DNA from: Lysobacter panacisoli
GTDB taxonomy: Bacteria; Pseudomonadota; Gammaproteobacteria; Xanthomonadales; Xanthomonadaceae
Reading direction: 5' to 3'
DNA: 64,000 bases
Assembly: GCF_009765165.1 (NCBI RefSeq)
Contig: NZ_VLNU01000001.1
Span: forward strand, 2,672,247 to 2,736,246
The notes below the pieces were generated by a model, which did not search any database, had not been told where the DNA came from, and saw only the letters and a list, made by a program, of their open reading frames with translations. Made by a program: the position numbers and the translations under genes. Below, piece by piece: positions 36,465 through 46,735 of this stretch. Within the stretch, counting starts at the first letter, position 1. Every line of letters starts with the position of its first letter.

Positions 36465-38894
36465 ATGACCAAGAAAACACCGAGCCGGGGGAAGTCCGGC
36501 GGCCCGAAGTCCGCGTCGCCCAAGGCGCCATCCCGCAAGTCCGACGCCTCCCGTCCCGCGAAGCCGGGCAAGGGAGCGCCGAAATCCAAGCGACCCGGCT
36601 GGATGCCCGACCTCCCGCCGCCACCGCCGCGCGGCCGCGGTGCACCCTCCCGGGGCGGCGCCTACCACGATCCCCACGCTGCGCGTGAAGCCGCCCGCTA
36701 CGAGCAGCCCATCGCCAGCCGCGAGGTGATCCTGCAGATCCTGATGCAGGCCGACGGTCCGATGCCGGCCGAAGAGCTCGCGCAGCGCCTGGGCCTGTCC
36801 GAGCCCGACCGTTTCGACGCGCTCGGCAAGCGCCTGGGCGCGATGGTTCGCGACGGCCAGCTGCTGCGCAATCGTGTCGGCGAATTCCTGCCGGCCCGGC
36901 AGCTCGACCTCGTGCCGGGCGTGGTGATCGCCAATCCGGACGGTTTCGGCTTCCTGCGCCTGGAGTCCGGTGGCGACGACCTGTTCCTGCCGCCGCTGGA
37001 AATGCGCAAGGCCATGCATGGCGACCGCGTACTGGCCTCCGTGACCGGCGTGGATCGACGCGGCCGTCGCGAAGGCGCGATCCTGCGCGTGCTCGAGCGC
37101 CGCCTCAACCGCCTGATCGGCCGCTTCGTGTTGGAGGCCGGCATCAGCTACGTCGTGCCCGACGACCGTCGCATCCAGCGCAACGTGCAGATACCGCCGG
37201 ACGAACGCCTGGGTGCGCAGAACGGACAGCTCGTGGTGTGCGAACTGTTGCAGGCACCGGATCCGCAGCGCCCGCCGATCGGTCGCGTGCTGGCGGTGCT
37301 CGGCGATCGCCTGACCGCGTCGCTGGCCGTGCAGGCCGCGATTCACGGGCATGAGATCCCGCACGAATTCCCGCAGCCGGTGCTCGACGAAGCCGCTGCG
37401 GTGCCGCTCACCGTCGACGCCGCGACCGCGGCGCAGCGCGTGGACCTTCGCGAACTGCCGCTGGTCACCATCGACGGCGAGGACGCCAAGGACTTCGACG
37501 ACGCGGTCTACTGCGAATCCAACCGCAACGGCTTCCGCCTTGTCGTGGCGATCGCCGACGTCTCGCACTACGTGCGTCCCGGCACGCCACTGGACGACGA
37601 AGCGCAGAAGCGCGCGACGTCCGTGTACTTCCCCGGCTTCGTCGTGCCGATGCTGCCGGAGACGCTGTCCAACGGCATCTGCTCGCTCAACCCTAAGGTC
37701 GACCGGCTGTGCTTCGTCTGCGACATGCAGATCGACCGCGATGGACAGGTCACGAAGTCGAAGTTCTACGAAGCAGTGATGAACTCGCACGCGCGCCTGA
37801 CCTACACGCAGGTCTGGAACGCGGTGGGCGACACCGTGCTCGACGAGGAAAAGGCCGAGGCGCGTGCGCAGATCGGCTCGCTGATGCCCAGCGTCGAGCG
37901 CCTGCACCAGCTCTACCACGTGTTGTCGAAGGCGCGCGAGCAGCGCGGTGCGATCGAGTTCGAATCCAGCGAGGTGCGCTTCGTGCTGGGCGCGAAGGGC
38001 GAAGTCGTGCAGGCCGGCATGCTCCAGCGCAACGACGCGCACAAGCTGATCGAGGAATGCATGATCGCGGCGAACGTGGAGGCGGCGAAGTACCTGATCG
38101 CGCACCGCGTGCCCGCGCCGTACCGCATCCACGACAAGCCGCCGGAACAGAAGTACTCGGACCTGCAGGAGTTCCTGCGCGAGTTCCGCCTGCGCATGCC
38201 GCCGTGGGGCAAGCTGGAACCGCGCGACTTCACCTCGCTGCTGAAGAAGATCCGCGAGCGTCCCGATGCGGCGCTGATCGAATCGGTGCTGCTGCGCAGC
38301 CAGTCGCTGGCGGTGTATTCGCCAGACAACGTCGGCCACTTCGGCCTGGCGCTGGAAGCCTACGCGCACTTCACCTCGCCGATCCGCCGTTACCCCGACC
38401 TGCTCGTGCACCGCGCGATCAAGCACGCGCTGGCCAGCGGCAAGCCGGAGAAGTACCGGTATTCGCCCAGCGACATGGCCGCGCTGGCCCTGCAGTGTTC
38501 CGAGCGCGAGCGCCGCGCCGACGAGGCCGAGCGCGAGGTCGACGAGCGCTACCGTGCCGCGTGGATGGAACAGCACGTGGGCGGCGAGTTCGAGGGCGTC
38601 ATCAGCGGCGTGACCAGCTTCGGCCTGTTCGTCGAACTGGACGGGTCGAAGGTGAACGGCCTGGTCCACGTGACCCAGCTGCCCCACGACTATTATCATT
38701 TCGATCCTATCCGCAAGACGCTGTCCGGCGAGCGCAGCGGCCGCGAGTTCCGCCTCGGCGACCGCGTCCGCATCGTGGTGATGAAGGCCAGCGTCGAGGA
38801 ACGCAAGATCGATTTCCGCCTGGCGCAGGAACGCGACGCCAAAGCGCTCCCGCCACGGGGGCAGCCGGCGAAGCGGAAGAAGATTCCCTACTGA
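36465..38894 (+). CDS. rnr: Ribonuclease R
   Basis: 809 residues. A Lys/Pro-rich N-terminal stretch (about 1-75) leads to a winged helix domain (REVILQILMQADGPMPAEELAQRLGL), cold-shock domains, the RNB catalytic domain (LVTIDGEDAKDFDDAVYCE with the metal aspartates) and a C-terminal S1 domain (GGEFEGVISGVTSFGLFVEL). The tail is basic (PPRGQPAKRKKIPY). It degrades structured RNA 3' to 5'. ATG 36465 was chosen as MTKKTPSRG; an upstream in-frame GTG at 36399 adds an unrelated stretch. rlmB follows, as in E. coli. Confidence 0.97.
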   Translation: MTKKTPSRGKSGGPKSASPKAPSRKSDASRPAKPGKGAPKSKRPGWMPDLPPPPPRGRGAPSRGGAYHDPHAAREAARYEQPIASREVILQILMQADGPMPAEELAQRLGLSEPDRFDALGKRLGAMVRDGQLLRNRVGEFLPARQLDLVPGVVIANPDGFGFLRLESGGDDLFLPPLEMRKAMHGDRVLASVTGVDRRGRREGAILRVLERRLNRLIGRFVLEAGISYVVPDDRRIQRNVQIPPDERLGAQNGQLVVCELLQAPDPQRPPIGRVLAVLGDRLTASLAVQAAIHGHEIPHEFPQPVLDEAAAVPLTVDAATAAQRVDLRELPLVTIDGEDAKDFDDAVYCESNRNGFRLVVAIADVSHYVRPGTPLDDEAQKRATSVYFPGFVVPMLPETLSNGICSLNPKVDRLCFVCDMQIDRDGQVTKSKFYEAVMNSHARLTYTQVWNAVGDTVLDEEKAEARAQIGSLMPSVERLHQLYHVLSKAREQRGAIEFESSEVRFVLGAKGEVVQAGMLQRNDAHKLIEECMIAANVEAAKYLIAHRVPAPYRIHDKPPEQKYSDLQEFLREFRLRMPPWGKLEPRDFTSLLKKIRERPDAALIESVLLRSQSLAVYSPDNVGHFGLALEAYAHFTSPIRRYPDLLVHRAIKHALASGKPEKYRYSPSDMAALALQCSERERRADEAEREVDERYRAAWMEQHVGGEFEGVISGVTSFGLFVELDGSKVNGLVHVTQLPHDYYHFDPIRKTLSGERSGREFRLGDRVRIVVMKASVEERKIDFRLAQERDAKALPPRGQPAKRKKIPY

Positions 38895-38936
38895 CCATCG
38901 CCGCGCGCCGGGCGCGCGCGGGAACGAGAGAGAACC

Positions 38937-39689
38937 ATGAGCCAGAAGCAATGGATCGCCGGCATCAACGCCGTGTCGGCGGCCCTGGAGCACGATGCCT
39001 CGCACGTGCGTGAAGTGTTGATCGAAGCCGGGGCGAAGAACCCGCGCCTGACCGAGATCGAGAGCAATGCGCGGCGGCTGGACATCGACGTGCGCCGCGT
39101 CGCCACGCAGGCGCTCGACGGCGTGGTCGGCAACCTGCGCCACCAGGGCGTGGTCGCGCGCTACGCCGCAGCCAAGACCTGGAACGAGAACGAGCTGGAA
39201 GCCCTGATCGAGGGTGCACAGGGCCGTGCGCTGGTGCTGGTCCTCGACGGCGTGCAGGATCCGCACAACCTCGGCGCATGCCTGCGCAGCGCCGCTGCCG
39301 CAGGCGTGACCGCGGTGATCATCCCCAAGGACAAGTCGGTGCAGGTCAACGCGACCGTGCGCAAGACCTCCGCCGGTGCGGCCGACAGCGTCGCGGTGAT
39401 CCCGGTGACCAACCTCGCGCGCACCATGCGCGACCTGCAGAAGCTCGGCGTGTGGTTGTACGGACTGGCCGGCGAGGCGACGGATTCGCTGTATTCGCTG
39501 GACCTCACCGGCAACGTCGGCCTCGTGCTCGGTGGCGAAGCCGACGGCCTGCGCCGGCTGACCCGCGAGAACTGCGACAGCCTGGTGAAGATCCCGATGC
39601 CCGGCGCGGACGGACTCGGCGTGGAAAGCCTGAACGTCTCCGTGGCCGCCGGCGTGACCCTGTTCGAGGCCGTGCGCCAGCGCGGTTAA
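38937..39689 (+). CDS. rlmB: 23S rRNA (guanosine-2251-2'-O)-methyltransferase
   Basis: 250 residues of SPOUT fold. An N-terminal substrate-binding domain (WIAGINAVSAALEH) precedes the knotted methyltransferase domain with LVLDGVQDPHNLGACLRSAAAAG, VGLVLGGEADGLRRLT and IPMPGADGLGVESLNVSVAAGV, the three SpoU motifs. It methylates G2251 in the P-loop of 23S rRNA. Forty-two bases after rnr, likely one operon. Confidence 0.97.
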   Translation: MSQKQWIAGINAVSAALEHDASHVREVLIEAGAKNPRLTEIESNARRLDIDVRRVATQALDGVVGNLRHQGVVARYAAAKTWNENELEALIEGAQGRALVLVLDGVQDPHNLGACLRSAAAAGVTAVIIPKDKSVQVNATVRKTSAGAADSVAVIPVTNLARTMRDLQKLGVWLYGLAGEATDSLYSLDLTGNVGLVLGGEADGLRRLTRENCDSLVKIPMPGADGLGVESLNVSVAAGVTLFEAVRQRG

Positions 39690-39744
39690 TGTTCGCGGTC
39701 GCGGCGCCGTTAACGCCTGCGGCAGTTGAGGGGATCGGGGACTG

Positions 39745-42700
39745 ATGCGGGTTGGGGGGATCGACAAGCGACGCCGCGTGCGAGCGCTCGGGCTGGCCGC
39801 ATGCTGTCTGGTCGCATGCTGCCTGGCCTGGCTGATGCCGCTCGCGTCGTGGGCGTTCGCCGCGTCCGGACCGCCGCCACTGCGCGATTACGTCGTCGAT
39901 GCGTGGACCTCGCGCAACGGCCTGCCGCACAACTCGCTGCGCGACATCGCGCAGACACCGGAAGGCCACCTGTGGTTCGCCACCTGGGAAGGCGCGGTGC
40001 GCTACAACGGCATCGACTTCACCGTGATCGGGCGCGGCACGCATCCGGCGCTGCGCGACAACGGTATCGGCGCGCTCTACGTCGATCCGCGCGGCCGCCT
40101 GTGGCTGACCGATTCGCGCGGCAACCTAGGCCGACAGGAACCCGACGGGGAATGGCGGTTCTGGGAACGCACCGGCGCATGGCCGCAGGCGCTGATCCTG
40201 GACATGGTCATGGACGGCAAGGGCCGGCTGTGGCTGCTGTTCGAAGGCCACGGCATGGGCCGCCTCGATCCCGACAACGGATTCGAATACTTCGCGCCGC
40301 CCGCGGGCGTTCCGCTCGCCGCCGCTTTCCCGCGCATCGCCATCGACGCGCAGGAGCGCATCTGGATCGGCGCTCTCGATGGCCTGTCGATTCGCGAACC
40401 GGACGGCCGCTGGCATCGCGCGCCGGCCGAGTGGGGACTTCCAGACGGACTGGTCTGGCCGTATCGCGCGCCCGACGGCTCGCTGTGGCTCACCGCGGAC
40501 GAGCGCGTGTTCGAAGTGCGCGACGGAACGCCGCGACTGGCGCAGCACCTGCCGGGCCTGGGCCACTTCACCGCGATGCTGCGCGACCGCAACGGTGGGC
40601 TGTGGCTGGGCACCGAGAACCACGGCCTGGTCCGCATCGGCGGGCACGGCGTGGAATGGATGCGCGCCGGCGACGTGCTGCCCAACGGGCGCATCGCCAG
40701 CCTGCTCGAAGACGCCGAGGGCAACATCTGGATCGGCGCCAACGGCGGTCTGTTCCGCCTGCGCGAAACGCTGTTCGGCCGCTACACGCGTCGCGACGGG
40801 CTGTCCGGCGACTACGTGCGCGCGGTGATGGAAGATCGTCACGGCGGCTTGTGGATCGGCGGTGGTGGCGGGCTGGACTACATGCATCGCGACGGACGCA
40901 TCGAACCGATGCAGCTGCGCGCGGACAACGGCGACGGTGTGTCGGTGCTGAGCATCGCTGAAGGCCACGATGGCGATGTCTGGGCAGGGACGTTCGCCGA
41001 CGGCGTGTTCCGTCTGCGCGAAGGCAGCCTGCTGCGGCACTACGGTGTCGAGGAAGGCCTGCCGGGCGGCCACGTGCGCGCGATCGCGGTCGACGACGCG
41101 GGCGTGGTCTGGGCCGGCACGCACCGCGGACTGGTCACGCTGGACGGCGCTGGCGAGGCGCGGACGCCCGCGATCGCGGGGCTGCCGAAGGGGTTGATCA
41201 CCGCGCTTGCGAGCATCGACGACGCGTTGTGGATCGGCTCGGTCGAAGGCGCCAGCGTGTTGCGCGACGATCGTGTCGAACGCATCGAAGTGGAAGGCCT
41301 GGGCGGCGCACGTTCGGTGTTCGGCTTCAATGCCGTCGGGCGCGACGTGTGGATTTCCACCGATCGCGGCCTGTACCGCCATCGCGACGGACGCACGGTG
41401 CGCGTCGGGCTCGAACAGGGCCTGCCGGTCGACACCGTGTTCCAGCTCGTTCCCGATCTTCGCGGCCATGCCTGGATCACCAGCAACCGTGGCGTGCTGC
41501 GCGTGTCGCTGGACGCATTGCGCGACGCTGCCGACGGCACCGCGCTGCCGCTGCGCGCGGAGCGCTACACCGAGGCCGACGGACTGGCGAGCGCACAGGG
41601 CAACGGCAGCTCGTCGCCGTCGGCGATCCTGCGCCACGACGGTTCGGTGTGGCTGGCAACGGCGGGCGGCGTGAGCATGGTCGATCCGGCGCGGATGGAG
41701 CGTTACGCGAATCGTCCTCCGCCGCCCGCGGTGATCGAGGACGTCAGGCTCGGCAGCACGGAGTTCCCGTGGCGCGACCGGCGCGACGTGCCCGGCGGGC
41801 AGCGCCTGAGCGTGTCCTACGTCGGTCTGAGTTACGTGCTTTCCGATCGCATCCGCTACCGCACGCGGCTGGTCGGCATGGATGACCAGTGGATCGAGCG
41901 CGGCACGCAGCGCACGGTCGAGTACATCGGATTGCCGCCGGGCGATTACGTGCTGCTGGTCGCGGCGGCGCATCCGAGTGGCGCATGGAGCACGCAGGTC
42001 GCGAGCTGGGCCTTCACCGTCGAGCCGCTGTGGTGGCAGCGCAGCGACACGCGCGGGCTGTTCGCGATCGCGGTACTGCTGCTGTTGTTCGCGTTGTACC
42101 GCTATCTGTTGCAGCGCTACCGCACGCGCAACCAGCGCCTGGTGAAACTGGTCGCCGAGCGCACGCGCGATCTGGAATCGCAGGCCGAACAGCTGCGCGC
42201 CATCGACCGCGACCGCGTGCAGCTGCTCGAACGCCTGCGCGAACAGGCGGCCGCCTACGGACGGCAGGCGCGCGAGGACGTGCTGACCGGCCTGCCGAAC
42301 CGCCGCCGCTTCGACGAAGTGCTCAGGCGCGACATCGCCGTGGCGCATCGCGGCGCACATCCGCTGTGCCTGGCGCTGATCGACCTGGACCACTTCAAGC
42401 GCATCAACGACACCCATTCGCACAGCGTCGGCGACACCGTGCTGCGCGAGGCCGCGCGGTTGATGTCGGTCGACAGTCGCGAGGCCGACCTGCTCGCGCG
42501 CCTGGGCGGCGAGGAGTTCGCGCTTCTGCTGCCGGACACGACGCTGGAAGATGCGATCGCGATCTGCGAGCGCCTGCAGCAGACGTTCCGCGCGCACGGA
42601 TCGTGGGCCGGCATCGACGGCCTGAACGTGACGTTCAGCGTGGGCGTGGCCGAATGCCGCTTCGACGACACGCCGGCGCGCCTGCTGGAGCGTGCCGACG

Positions 42701-42777
42701 CGGCGATGTACCGCGCCAAGAACCTCGGCCGCAACGTCATCTGCTACGACGAGAACCCGCCGCAGGCGCGGCTGTGA
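39745..42777 (+). CDS. Propeller-sensor diguanylate cyclase
   Basis: 1010 residues. A signal anchor (about 14-40) precedes two seven-bladed two-component-regulator propellers (about 50-680) with repeated (L)[24 protein letters not shown] and [10 protein letters not shown] blades. A Y_Y_Y domain follows (about 690-760, [26 protein letters not shown]). One membrane helix (about 770-790), a short coiled coil and a GGDEF domain close the protein. The active site is GGEEF at 921-925 and an RxxD inhibition site sits five residues before it (Arg912-Asp915), so it should make cyclic-di-GMP under product control. The periplasmic propeller probably senses a ligand. No histidine kinase domain is present. 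Confidence 0.93.
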   Translation: MRVGGIDKRRRVRALGLAACCLVACCLAWLMPLASWAFAASGPPPLRDYVVDAWTSRNGLPHNSLRDIAQTPEGHLWFATWEGAVRYNGIDFTVIGRGTHPALRDNGIGALYVDPRGRLWLTDSRGNLGRQEPDGEWRFWERTGAWPQALILDMVMDGKGRLWLLFEGHGMGRLDPDNGFEYFAPPAGVPLAAAFPRIAIDAQERIWIGALDGLSIREPDGRWHRAPAEWGLPDGLVWPYRAPDGSLWLTADERVFEVRDGTPRLAQHLPGLGHFTAMLRDRNGGLWLGTENHGLVRIGGHGVEWMRAGDVLPNGRIASLLEDAEGNIWIGANGGLFRLRETLFGRYTRRDGLSGDYVRAVMEDRHGGLWIGGGGGLDYMHRDGRIEPMQLRADNGDGVSVLSIAEGHDGDVWAGTFADGVFRLREGSLLRHYGVEEGLPGGHVRAIAVDDAGVVWAGTHRGLVTLDGAGEARTPAIAGLPKGLITALASIDDALWIGSVEGASVLRDDRVERIEVEGLGGARSVFGFNAVGRDVWISTDRGLYRHRDGRTVRVGLEQGLPVDTVFQLVPDLRGHAWITSNRGVLRVSLDALRDAADGTALPLRAERYTEADGLASAQGNGSSSPSAILRHDGSVWLATAGGVSMVDPARMERYANRPPPPAVIEDVRLGSTEFPWRDRRDVPGGQRLSVSYVGLSYVLSDRIRYRTRLVGMDDQWIERGTQRTVEYIGLPPGDYVLLVAAAHPSGAWSTQVASWAFTVEPLWWQRSDTRGLFAIAVLLLLFALYRYLLQRYRTRNQRLVKLVAERTRDLESQAEQLRAIDRDRVQLLERLREQAAAYGRQAREDVLTGLPNRRRFDEVLRRDIAVAHRGAHPLCLALIDLDHFKRINDTHSHSVGDTVLREAARLMSVDSREADLLARLGGEEFALLLPDTTLEDAIAICERLQQTFRAHGSWAGIDGLNVTFSVGVAECRFDDTPARLLERADAAMYRAKNLGRNVICYDENPPQARL

Positions 42778-42799
42778 AATAATCCGCGTGCAGCAGGAA

Positions 42800-42858
42800 G
42801 CGGGGACGACCCCGCCGCTCCATCATCGTCAGGGGACGGCCCCGCATTCGATTGGAGA
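42800..42858 (+). promoter_or_regulatory. Guanidine-II (mini-ykkC) riboswitch
   Basis: Two hairpins with ACGR tetraloops: GCGGGG-ACGA-CCCCGC (42800-42815) and GGGG-ACGG-CCCC (42832-42843), 16 bases apart, followed by the ribosome site GGAGA (42854-42858) and the Gdx/SugE start. This is the exact consensus of the guanidine-II class, which binds free guanidine and exposes the ribosome site. Loop sequences and downstream gene both agree. Confidence 0.92.
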
Positions 42859-42865
42859 CACTGCC

Positions 42866-43183
42866 ATGCCCTGGATCATCCTCGTACTCGCCGGCCTGTT
42901 CGAAGTGGGCTGGGCGATCGGCCTGAAATACACCGACGGTTTCACCCGCCTGTGGCCCACCGTGGGCACGGTCGCGGCGATGGCGATCAGCCTGGGCCTG
43001 CTCGGTATCGCGATGAAGTCGCTGCCGGTCGGCACCGCGTATGCGATCTGGGTCGGCGTCGGTGCAGTGGGCACCGTCATCCTCGGCATCGTGCTGTTCC
43101 AGGAGCCGGTGAACGCCCTGCGCATGATCAGCGTCGGCCTGATCATCGCCGGCCTGATCGGGTTGAAGCTCGCTTCGCCGTGA
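42866..43183 (+). CDS. gdx: Guanidinium exporter (SMR family, Gdx/SugE)
   Basis: 105 residues, four membrane helices, small multidrug-resistance family. The sequence [32 protein letters not shown] has the essential Glu14 of the proton/substrate site and the Gdx-type helix 2. Gdx proteins export guanidinium ion in exchange for protons. The guanidine-II riboswitch immediately before it supports this over the quaternary-ammonium (EmrE) branch. It may have been labelled sugE in other genomes. Confidence 0.95.
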   Translation: MPWIILVLAGLFEVGWAIGLKYTDGFTRLWPTVGTVAAMAISLGLLGIAMKSLPVGTAYAIWVGVGAVGTVILGIVLFQEPVNALRMISVGLIIAGLIGLKLASP

Positions 43184-43189
43184 GTGGCG

Positions 43190-43313
43190 CCCTCTCTCCC
43201 CTTGCGGGAGAGGGATAGGCCGCCGAAGGCGGCCAGGGAGAGGGGTAGCACGCGCTGCGCACGCACCCCTCTTCCGGCGCTTCGCGCCACCTTCTCCCGC
43301 AAGGGGAGAAGGG
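43190..43313. repeat. Palindromic dispersed repeat (REP/MITE-like)
   Basis: Left arm at 43190-43214 (CCCTCTC..CCTTGCGGGAGAGGG) and right arm at 43290-43313 (CCTTCTCCCGCAAGG..) are near-inverted copies about 75 bases apart. Each is itself close to palindromic, and GGCCGCC-GAA-GGCGGCC lies between. Such palindromes are scattered in Xanthomonadaceae intergenic DNA. It sits between convergent genes and could stop transcription. Confidence 0.65.
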
Positions 43314-43338
43314 AAAGCAAAGGCTCGCTCTATTGCGC

Positions 43339-44388
43339 TCAGAACGCGCGACTGATCGTGAAGCTGCCGAACACCGGCGTCTCGCGCTGGCCGTCGTACT
43401 CGCGGGTGCCGTGGTAGCGCGCCAGCGCGAACTTCCAGCGATGCCGCATCAGTGCCACGCCGTAGCCGATGTTGGCAACGGCGTGGCGCTTGTCGACGCT
43501 GTGGCTGTCGCGGAAGGTGTTGCCGTCCAGCGTGATGTCGTACATCACCCAGCGCGTGTCGAACGTGACGAACAGGTGCGCGCCGGGCGTGTACTGGCTC
43601 TGCGGCTCGCGTGTGGGCGCGGTGTTCTCGCCGGCCGGGCGCAGCGGCGTGCTGCCGAAATCGTCGGGCAGGTTGCGGCCGAAACGGAATTCCGCACCGG
43701 CGTTGAGGTACGTCGCCAGGTTGCCGAGGCTGCCGCCGTAGTGCGCGATCGTGTCCCAGCCCCAGCCGCGCGCGCCGTCGCTGGACGAAAAGCGATGCAT
43801 GCGCTCGTGGATGATGCGGAACACCGGTTCGTTCTCGAGCTGGTTGTCCCAGCCGCGGAACTTCTCGCTGCCGGTGACCTGGTGCACCGCGTCCTGCGCT
43901 TCCTTGCCCAGCGCGGCCGGGCCGACCAGGCCGAACTGCAGCTGCGTGGTGCGCAGACGGTCGCCTTCGCGCGCGTTGTAGCCCAGACCGACCAGCAGCG
44001 CCGCCACGTACGGGCGGTCGTCCTCGATCAGGTCGCTGCGACTGAAATCGGTGGGGGTGAAGATGCCCTGCGCGAACGTCGCGATCATGTTCTGCTGCTC
44101 GAACGTCTCGGGCTGCAGCGCGTTGAGGTGGCGGTTGACCCAGCGCGCCAGGCGCGGGATGCAGGGATCGTCGGTGTAGTCGCGCAGGTTCGGCGAGACC
44201 AGGGTGAGCTGCACGCCGTTGCTGTAACCCTGGTCCTGTCCGCCGAGCAGGTCGTTGTCGACGCGCAGGTTCACGATGGGCGGCAGGCGGGTGGGGCCGT
44301 CGGTGCATTCCTCGCGGCCGTGCGCGTGGACGGCGCCGGCACAGGCATAGGCGATGACGGCCGGGAGCAGCCATCCGGTGCGGTTCAT
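43339..44388 (-). CDS. LpxR-like lipid A deacylase family protein
   Basis: 349 residues with a signal peptide (MNRTGWLLPAVIAYACAGAVHAHG). The mature part begins VNLRVDNDLLGGQDQGYSNGVQLTL, the LpxR/DUF2219 hallmark, with the Asn and Asp of the active region, and ends PVFGSFTISRAF with terminal Phe. LpxR of Salmonella removes 3'-acyloxyacyl chains from lipid A in the outer membrane. Whether this distant member does so is not established. ATG 44388 is inferred from the signal peptide. Confidence 0.85.
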   Translation of the reverse strand: MNRTGWLLPAVIAYACAGAVHAHGREECTDGPTRLPPIVNLRVDNDLLGGQDQGYSNGVQLTLVSPNLRDYTDDPCIPRLARWVNRHLNALQPETFEQQNMIATFAQGIFTPTDFSRSDLIEDDRPYVAALLVGLGYNAREGDRLRTTQLQFGLVGPAALGKEAQDAVHQVTGSEKFRGWDNQLENEPVFRIIHERMHRFSSSDGARGWGWDTIAHYGGSLGNLATYLNAGAEFRFGRNLPDDFGSTPLRPAGENTAPTREPQSQYTPGAHLFVTFDTRWVMYDITLDGNTFRDSHSVDKRHAVANIGYGVALMRHRWKFALARYHGTREYDGQRETPVFGSFTISRAF

Positions 44389-44535
44389 GGAGCGGGTTTT
44401 CCGAAGTCTGATGACGACAGCGCCGCGGCCGTCGTGGAGGCCGCGGCAAAGCTGCCGGTGGGGGCGCACAGGATGGCATCGCGCCTGCGTGGCGGCGATG
44501 CAGCGCCTGCGACGGAGCATTCCAGCAACGCTTCT

Positions 44536-44550
44536 TTAAAACGGTTTTAA
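44536..44550. promoter_or_regulatory. AT-rich palindrome upstream of the LpxR-like gene
   Basis: TTAAAAC-G-GTTTTAA is a perfect 7+1+7 inverted repeat in an otherwise GC-rich gene-free stretch (44389-44655). It may be an operator or include promoter elements for the minus-strand gene. Confidence 0.4.
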
Positions 44551-44655
44551 GGTCGCGGTCGAAGCGCGGAGGATTGTCGGCGCTGGGGCACTACCGCGGA
44601 ATGGCCGAGGGCGGCGACATGGCGTTGCCGCGTGCGAACCAATGCAGCGTGGACG

Positions 44656-45222
44656 TCAGCCTGCGGTGCGAACGGCCCGGGCCGGATTGCCCGCCACGGT
44701 CGCGCCGGCGGGAACATCGCGAGTGACCACGCTGCCCGCGCCGACCAGCGCATCGTCGCCGATGCTCACGCCCGGCAGGATGATCGCGCCACCGCCGATC
44801 CACACGTTGCGCCCGATCCGCACGGGACGACCGAACTCCCAGCCTTCGCGGCGCACGTCCGGATCGCGCGGATGATCGGCCGTGTAGATCTGCACCGCGG
44901 GACCGATCTGCGTGCCGTCGCCGATCTCGACTTCGACCACGTCGAGGACCACGCAGTTGAAGTTGAGGAACACGCCGCGGCCGAGACGCAGGTTGAAGCC
45001 GTAGTCGCAATGGAACGGCGGGCGGATCTCACTGCCGGCTCCGACCGCGCCGAGTCGTTCGGCGAGTAGCGCGTGGCGTTGCGCGGGCGTCATCGACAGC
45101 GCCGCGTTGTAGCGCACCATCCACTCGCGCGCGGCGGCCTGCGCCGTCTGGATCTCCACGTCGTCGGCGCGATAGAGCTCGCCGGCGAGCATGCGCTGCA
45201 TCGGCGTGGCGTGTCCGCTCAC
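44656..45222 (-). CDS. maa: Maltose/galactoside O-acetyltransferase-like enzyme
   Basis: 188 residues. The N-terminal [16 protein letters not shown] and the left-handed beta-helix ([73 protein letters not shown]) identify the LacA/Maa family; His in YTADHP is the catalytic base. It uses acetyl-CoA to acetylate sugars. The GTG start at 45222 overlaps the rnt stop (GTGA) and has an AGGGA site; ATG 45201 is the alternative. Confidence 0.9.
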   Translation of the reverse strand: MSGHATPMQRMLAGELYRADDVEIQTAQAAAREWMVRYNAALSMTPAQRHALLAERLGAVGAGSEIRPPFHCDYGFNLRLGRGVFLNFNCVVLDVVEVEIGDGTQIGPAVQIYTADHPRDPDVRREGWEFGRPVRIGRNVWIGGGAIILPGVSIGDDALVGAGSVVTRDVPAGATVAGNPARAVRTAG

Positions 45223-45869
45223 GTTCCCTGGGCGTCCGCGATCGGCAGCGGCGATGGCCACGCGTTGACGATCTTGCAGAACAGCTGCGCGGTGCGCTCG
45301 GTGTCGTAGACGGCCGCATGCTGCTCGTCGCTGTTCCAGTCCAGCCCGGCGGCCTGCACCGCGCGCGCGAGCACGGTCTGCCCGTACGCGACGCCGGCCA
45401 GCGTGACCGTGTCGAACACGCTGAATGGATGGAACGGGCTGCGCTTGTGGCCGCTGCGTGCGATCGCCGCGTTGAGGAAGTTCAGGTCGAAGTGCGCGTT
45501 GTGGCCGACCAGGATCGCGCGCTGGCAACCGTGCTTCTTCACCGCCGCGCGCACCGGTGCGAACACCGCTTCCAGCGCGACGCGTTCGGGCTTGGCGTCG
45601 CGGAACGGATGATCGATGTCGATGCCGGTGACTTCCAGCGACTTGGGGTCGATCTCCAGTCCCTGCGCCGGAACGACATGGCTGCTGGTGATGGGGCCGA
45701 CGACCAGCAGGCCGTTCTCGTCGATGTCGATCGGCGCCACCGCGATTTCCAGCAGTGCGTGGCGGTTCCAGTCGAAGCCGCCGGTTTCCACGTCCACCAC
45801 GACCGGCAGGAAGCCGCGGAATCGCGTGGCGAGCGGGGAGGGTGCTGCGGCGGTATCTGCGTTTGGCAT
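45219..45869 (-). CDS. rnt: Ribonuclease T
   Basis: 216 residues, DEDDh exonuclease. Metal ligands are in VDVETGGFD, the Asp of NAHFDLNF and [14 protein letters not shown] (His and Asp). [22 protein letters not shown] and [14 protein letters not shown] are RNase T-typical. It trims 3' ends of tRNA (end turnover) and stable RNAs. Overlaps the O-acetyltransferase by four bases. Confidence 0.95.
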   Translation of the reverse strand: MPNADTAAAPSPLATRFRGFLPVVVDVETGGFDWNRHALLEIAVAPIDIDENGLLVVGPITSSHVVPAQGLEIDPKSLEVTGIDIDHPFRDAKPERVALEAVFAPVRAAVKKHGCQRAILVGHNAHFDLNFLNAAIARSGHKRSPFHPFSVFDTVTLAGVAYGQTVLARAVQAAGLDWNSDEQHAAVYDTERTAQLFCKIVNAWPSPLPIADAQGT

Positions 45870-45967
45870 GACCTAGCGTAACAGACGCGTCACGAACGAC
45901 CTCGCGCGCGAGCGCAGTAGTGTGCGCGCGGTTACGTACGACGGCGTGTGCTAGCGGTAACCCCGGC

Positions 45968-46735
45968 TCATTCCGGCGCGGTCGCGATGCCCGGAATCAC
46001 GCGCGCCTGGCGCATCTGCAGCAGCAGGGCGCGGCCGTGCTCGACGAACGCGGCGACATCGTCGCTGCCGGCTTCGCGGGCAAGCGCTTCGAGTTGCATG
46101 CGTCCGCTGAGGTGCGGCGCTTCTTCCATACGCTGCAGTAGGCGGAACGCCAGCGGGCTGAGTTCGGAGAAGCGCACCGTGCCGTCGTCGTCGCGGCGCA
46201 CCAGCAGCAGCGTCGGCGTGGGCGGCGGCGTCGCCGGGCGGTGTTCGGGCCCGATGCGGTGCACGGGCCACGCGTAGGCGAGCGGCCACGCCAGCGGCGA
46301 CAGCACCGGCCGACCGTCGAGCAGGTCGCCGTCGGCGTCGTGCGCGGGCAATGCGGCGTCGCTGATCTGCAATGCCAGTTCGACCCACTCGTAGTGCGCC
46401 AGTTCGGCGAGGAACGGCGGGTCGAGCGGTTCGATCGTGTCGAGGAAGCGGATGAATTCGCGCCCCAGTTCGGTGAACAGCGGTGTCTGGCAGCGGTGGT
46501 CGCGGAAGAACGCATGCACCAGCGCCTGCCACTGCTCGTCGTCGAGCAGCGTGCGGATCACCGGGAAATTTCCGGCGAGCAGGCTCTCGACGTTGTTGAA
46601 CAACAAATCGCGATATACCGCCAGGCGACGGTACTCGATGCCTTCCGGTGCGGGGACGTGGGCGGGATCGCGCAGGTGCCGCGTCAGCGAGAGCTGTTGT
46701 GCGCGCAGGCGTTCGGGGGCTTCAGGCGCGTGCAT
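45968..46735 (-). CDS. hvfC: HvfC-like RiPP maturation protein (DUF2063)
   Basis: 255 residues. The N-terminal [33 protein letters not shown] and the [23 protein letters not shown] stretch are those of the HvfC/DUF2063 family, the partner of HvfB. In bufferin and methanobactin-like systems the partner presents the precursor to the MNIO enzyme. It overlaps hvfB by 14 bases and lies last in the hvfABC run. Some frames extend further upstream but ATG 46735 fits the family start. Confidence 0.9.
   Translation of the reverse strand: MHAPEAPERLRAQQLSLTRHLRDPAHVPAPEGIEYRRLAVYRDLLFNNVESLLAGNFPVIRTLLDDEQWQALVHAFFRDHRCQTPLFTELGREFIRFLDTIEPLDPPFLAELAHYEWVELALQISDAALPAHDADGDLLDGRPVLSPLAWPLAYAWPVHRIGPEHRPATPPPTPTLLLVRRDDDGTVRFSELSPLAFRLLQRMEEAPHLSGRMQLEALAREAGSDDVAAFVEHGRALLLQMRQARVIPGIATAPE

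Noticed and set aside
43190..43313. Insertion sequence
   Set aside because: No transposase frame and only 124 bases; the pattern is of a non-autonomous palindromic repeat.
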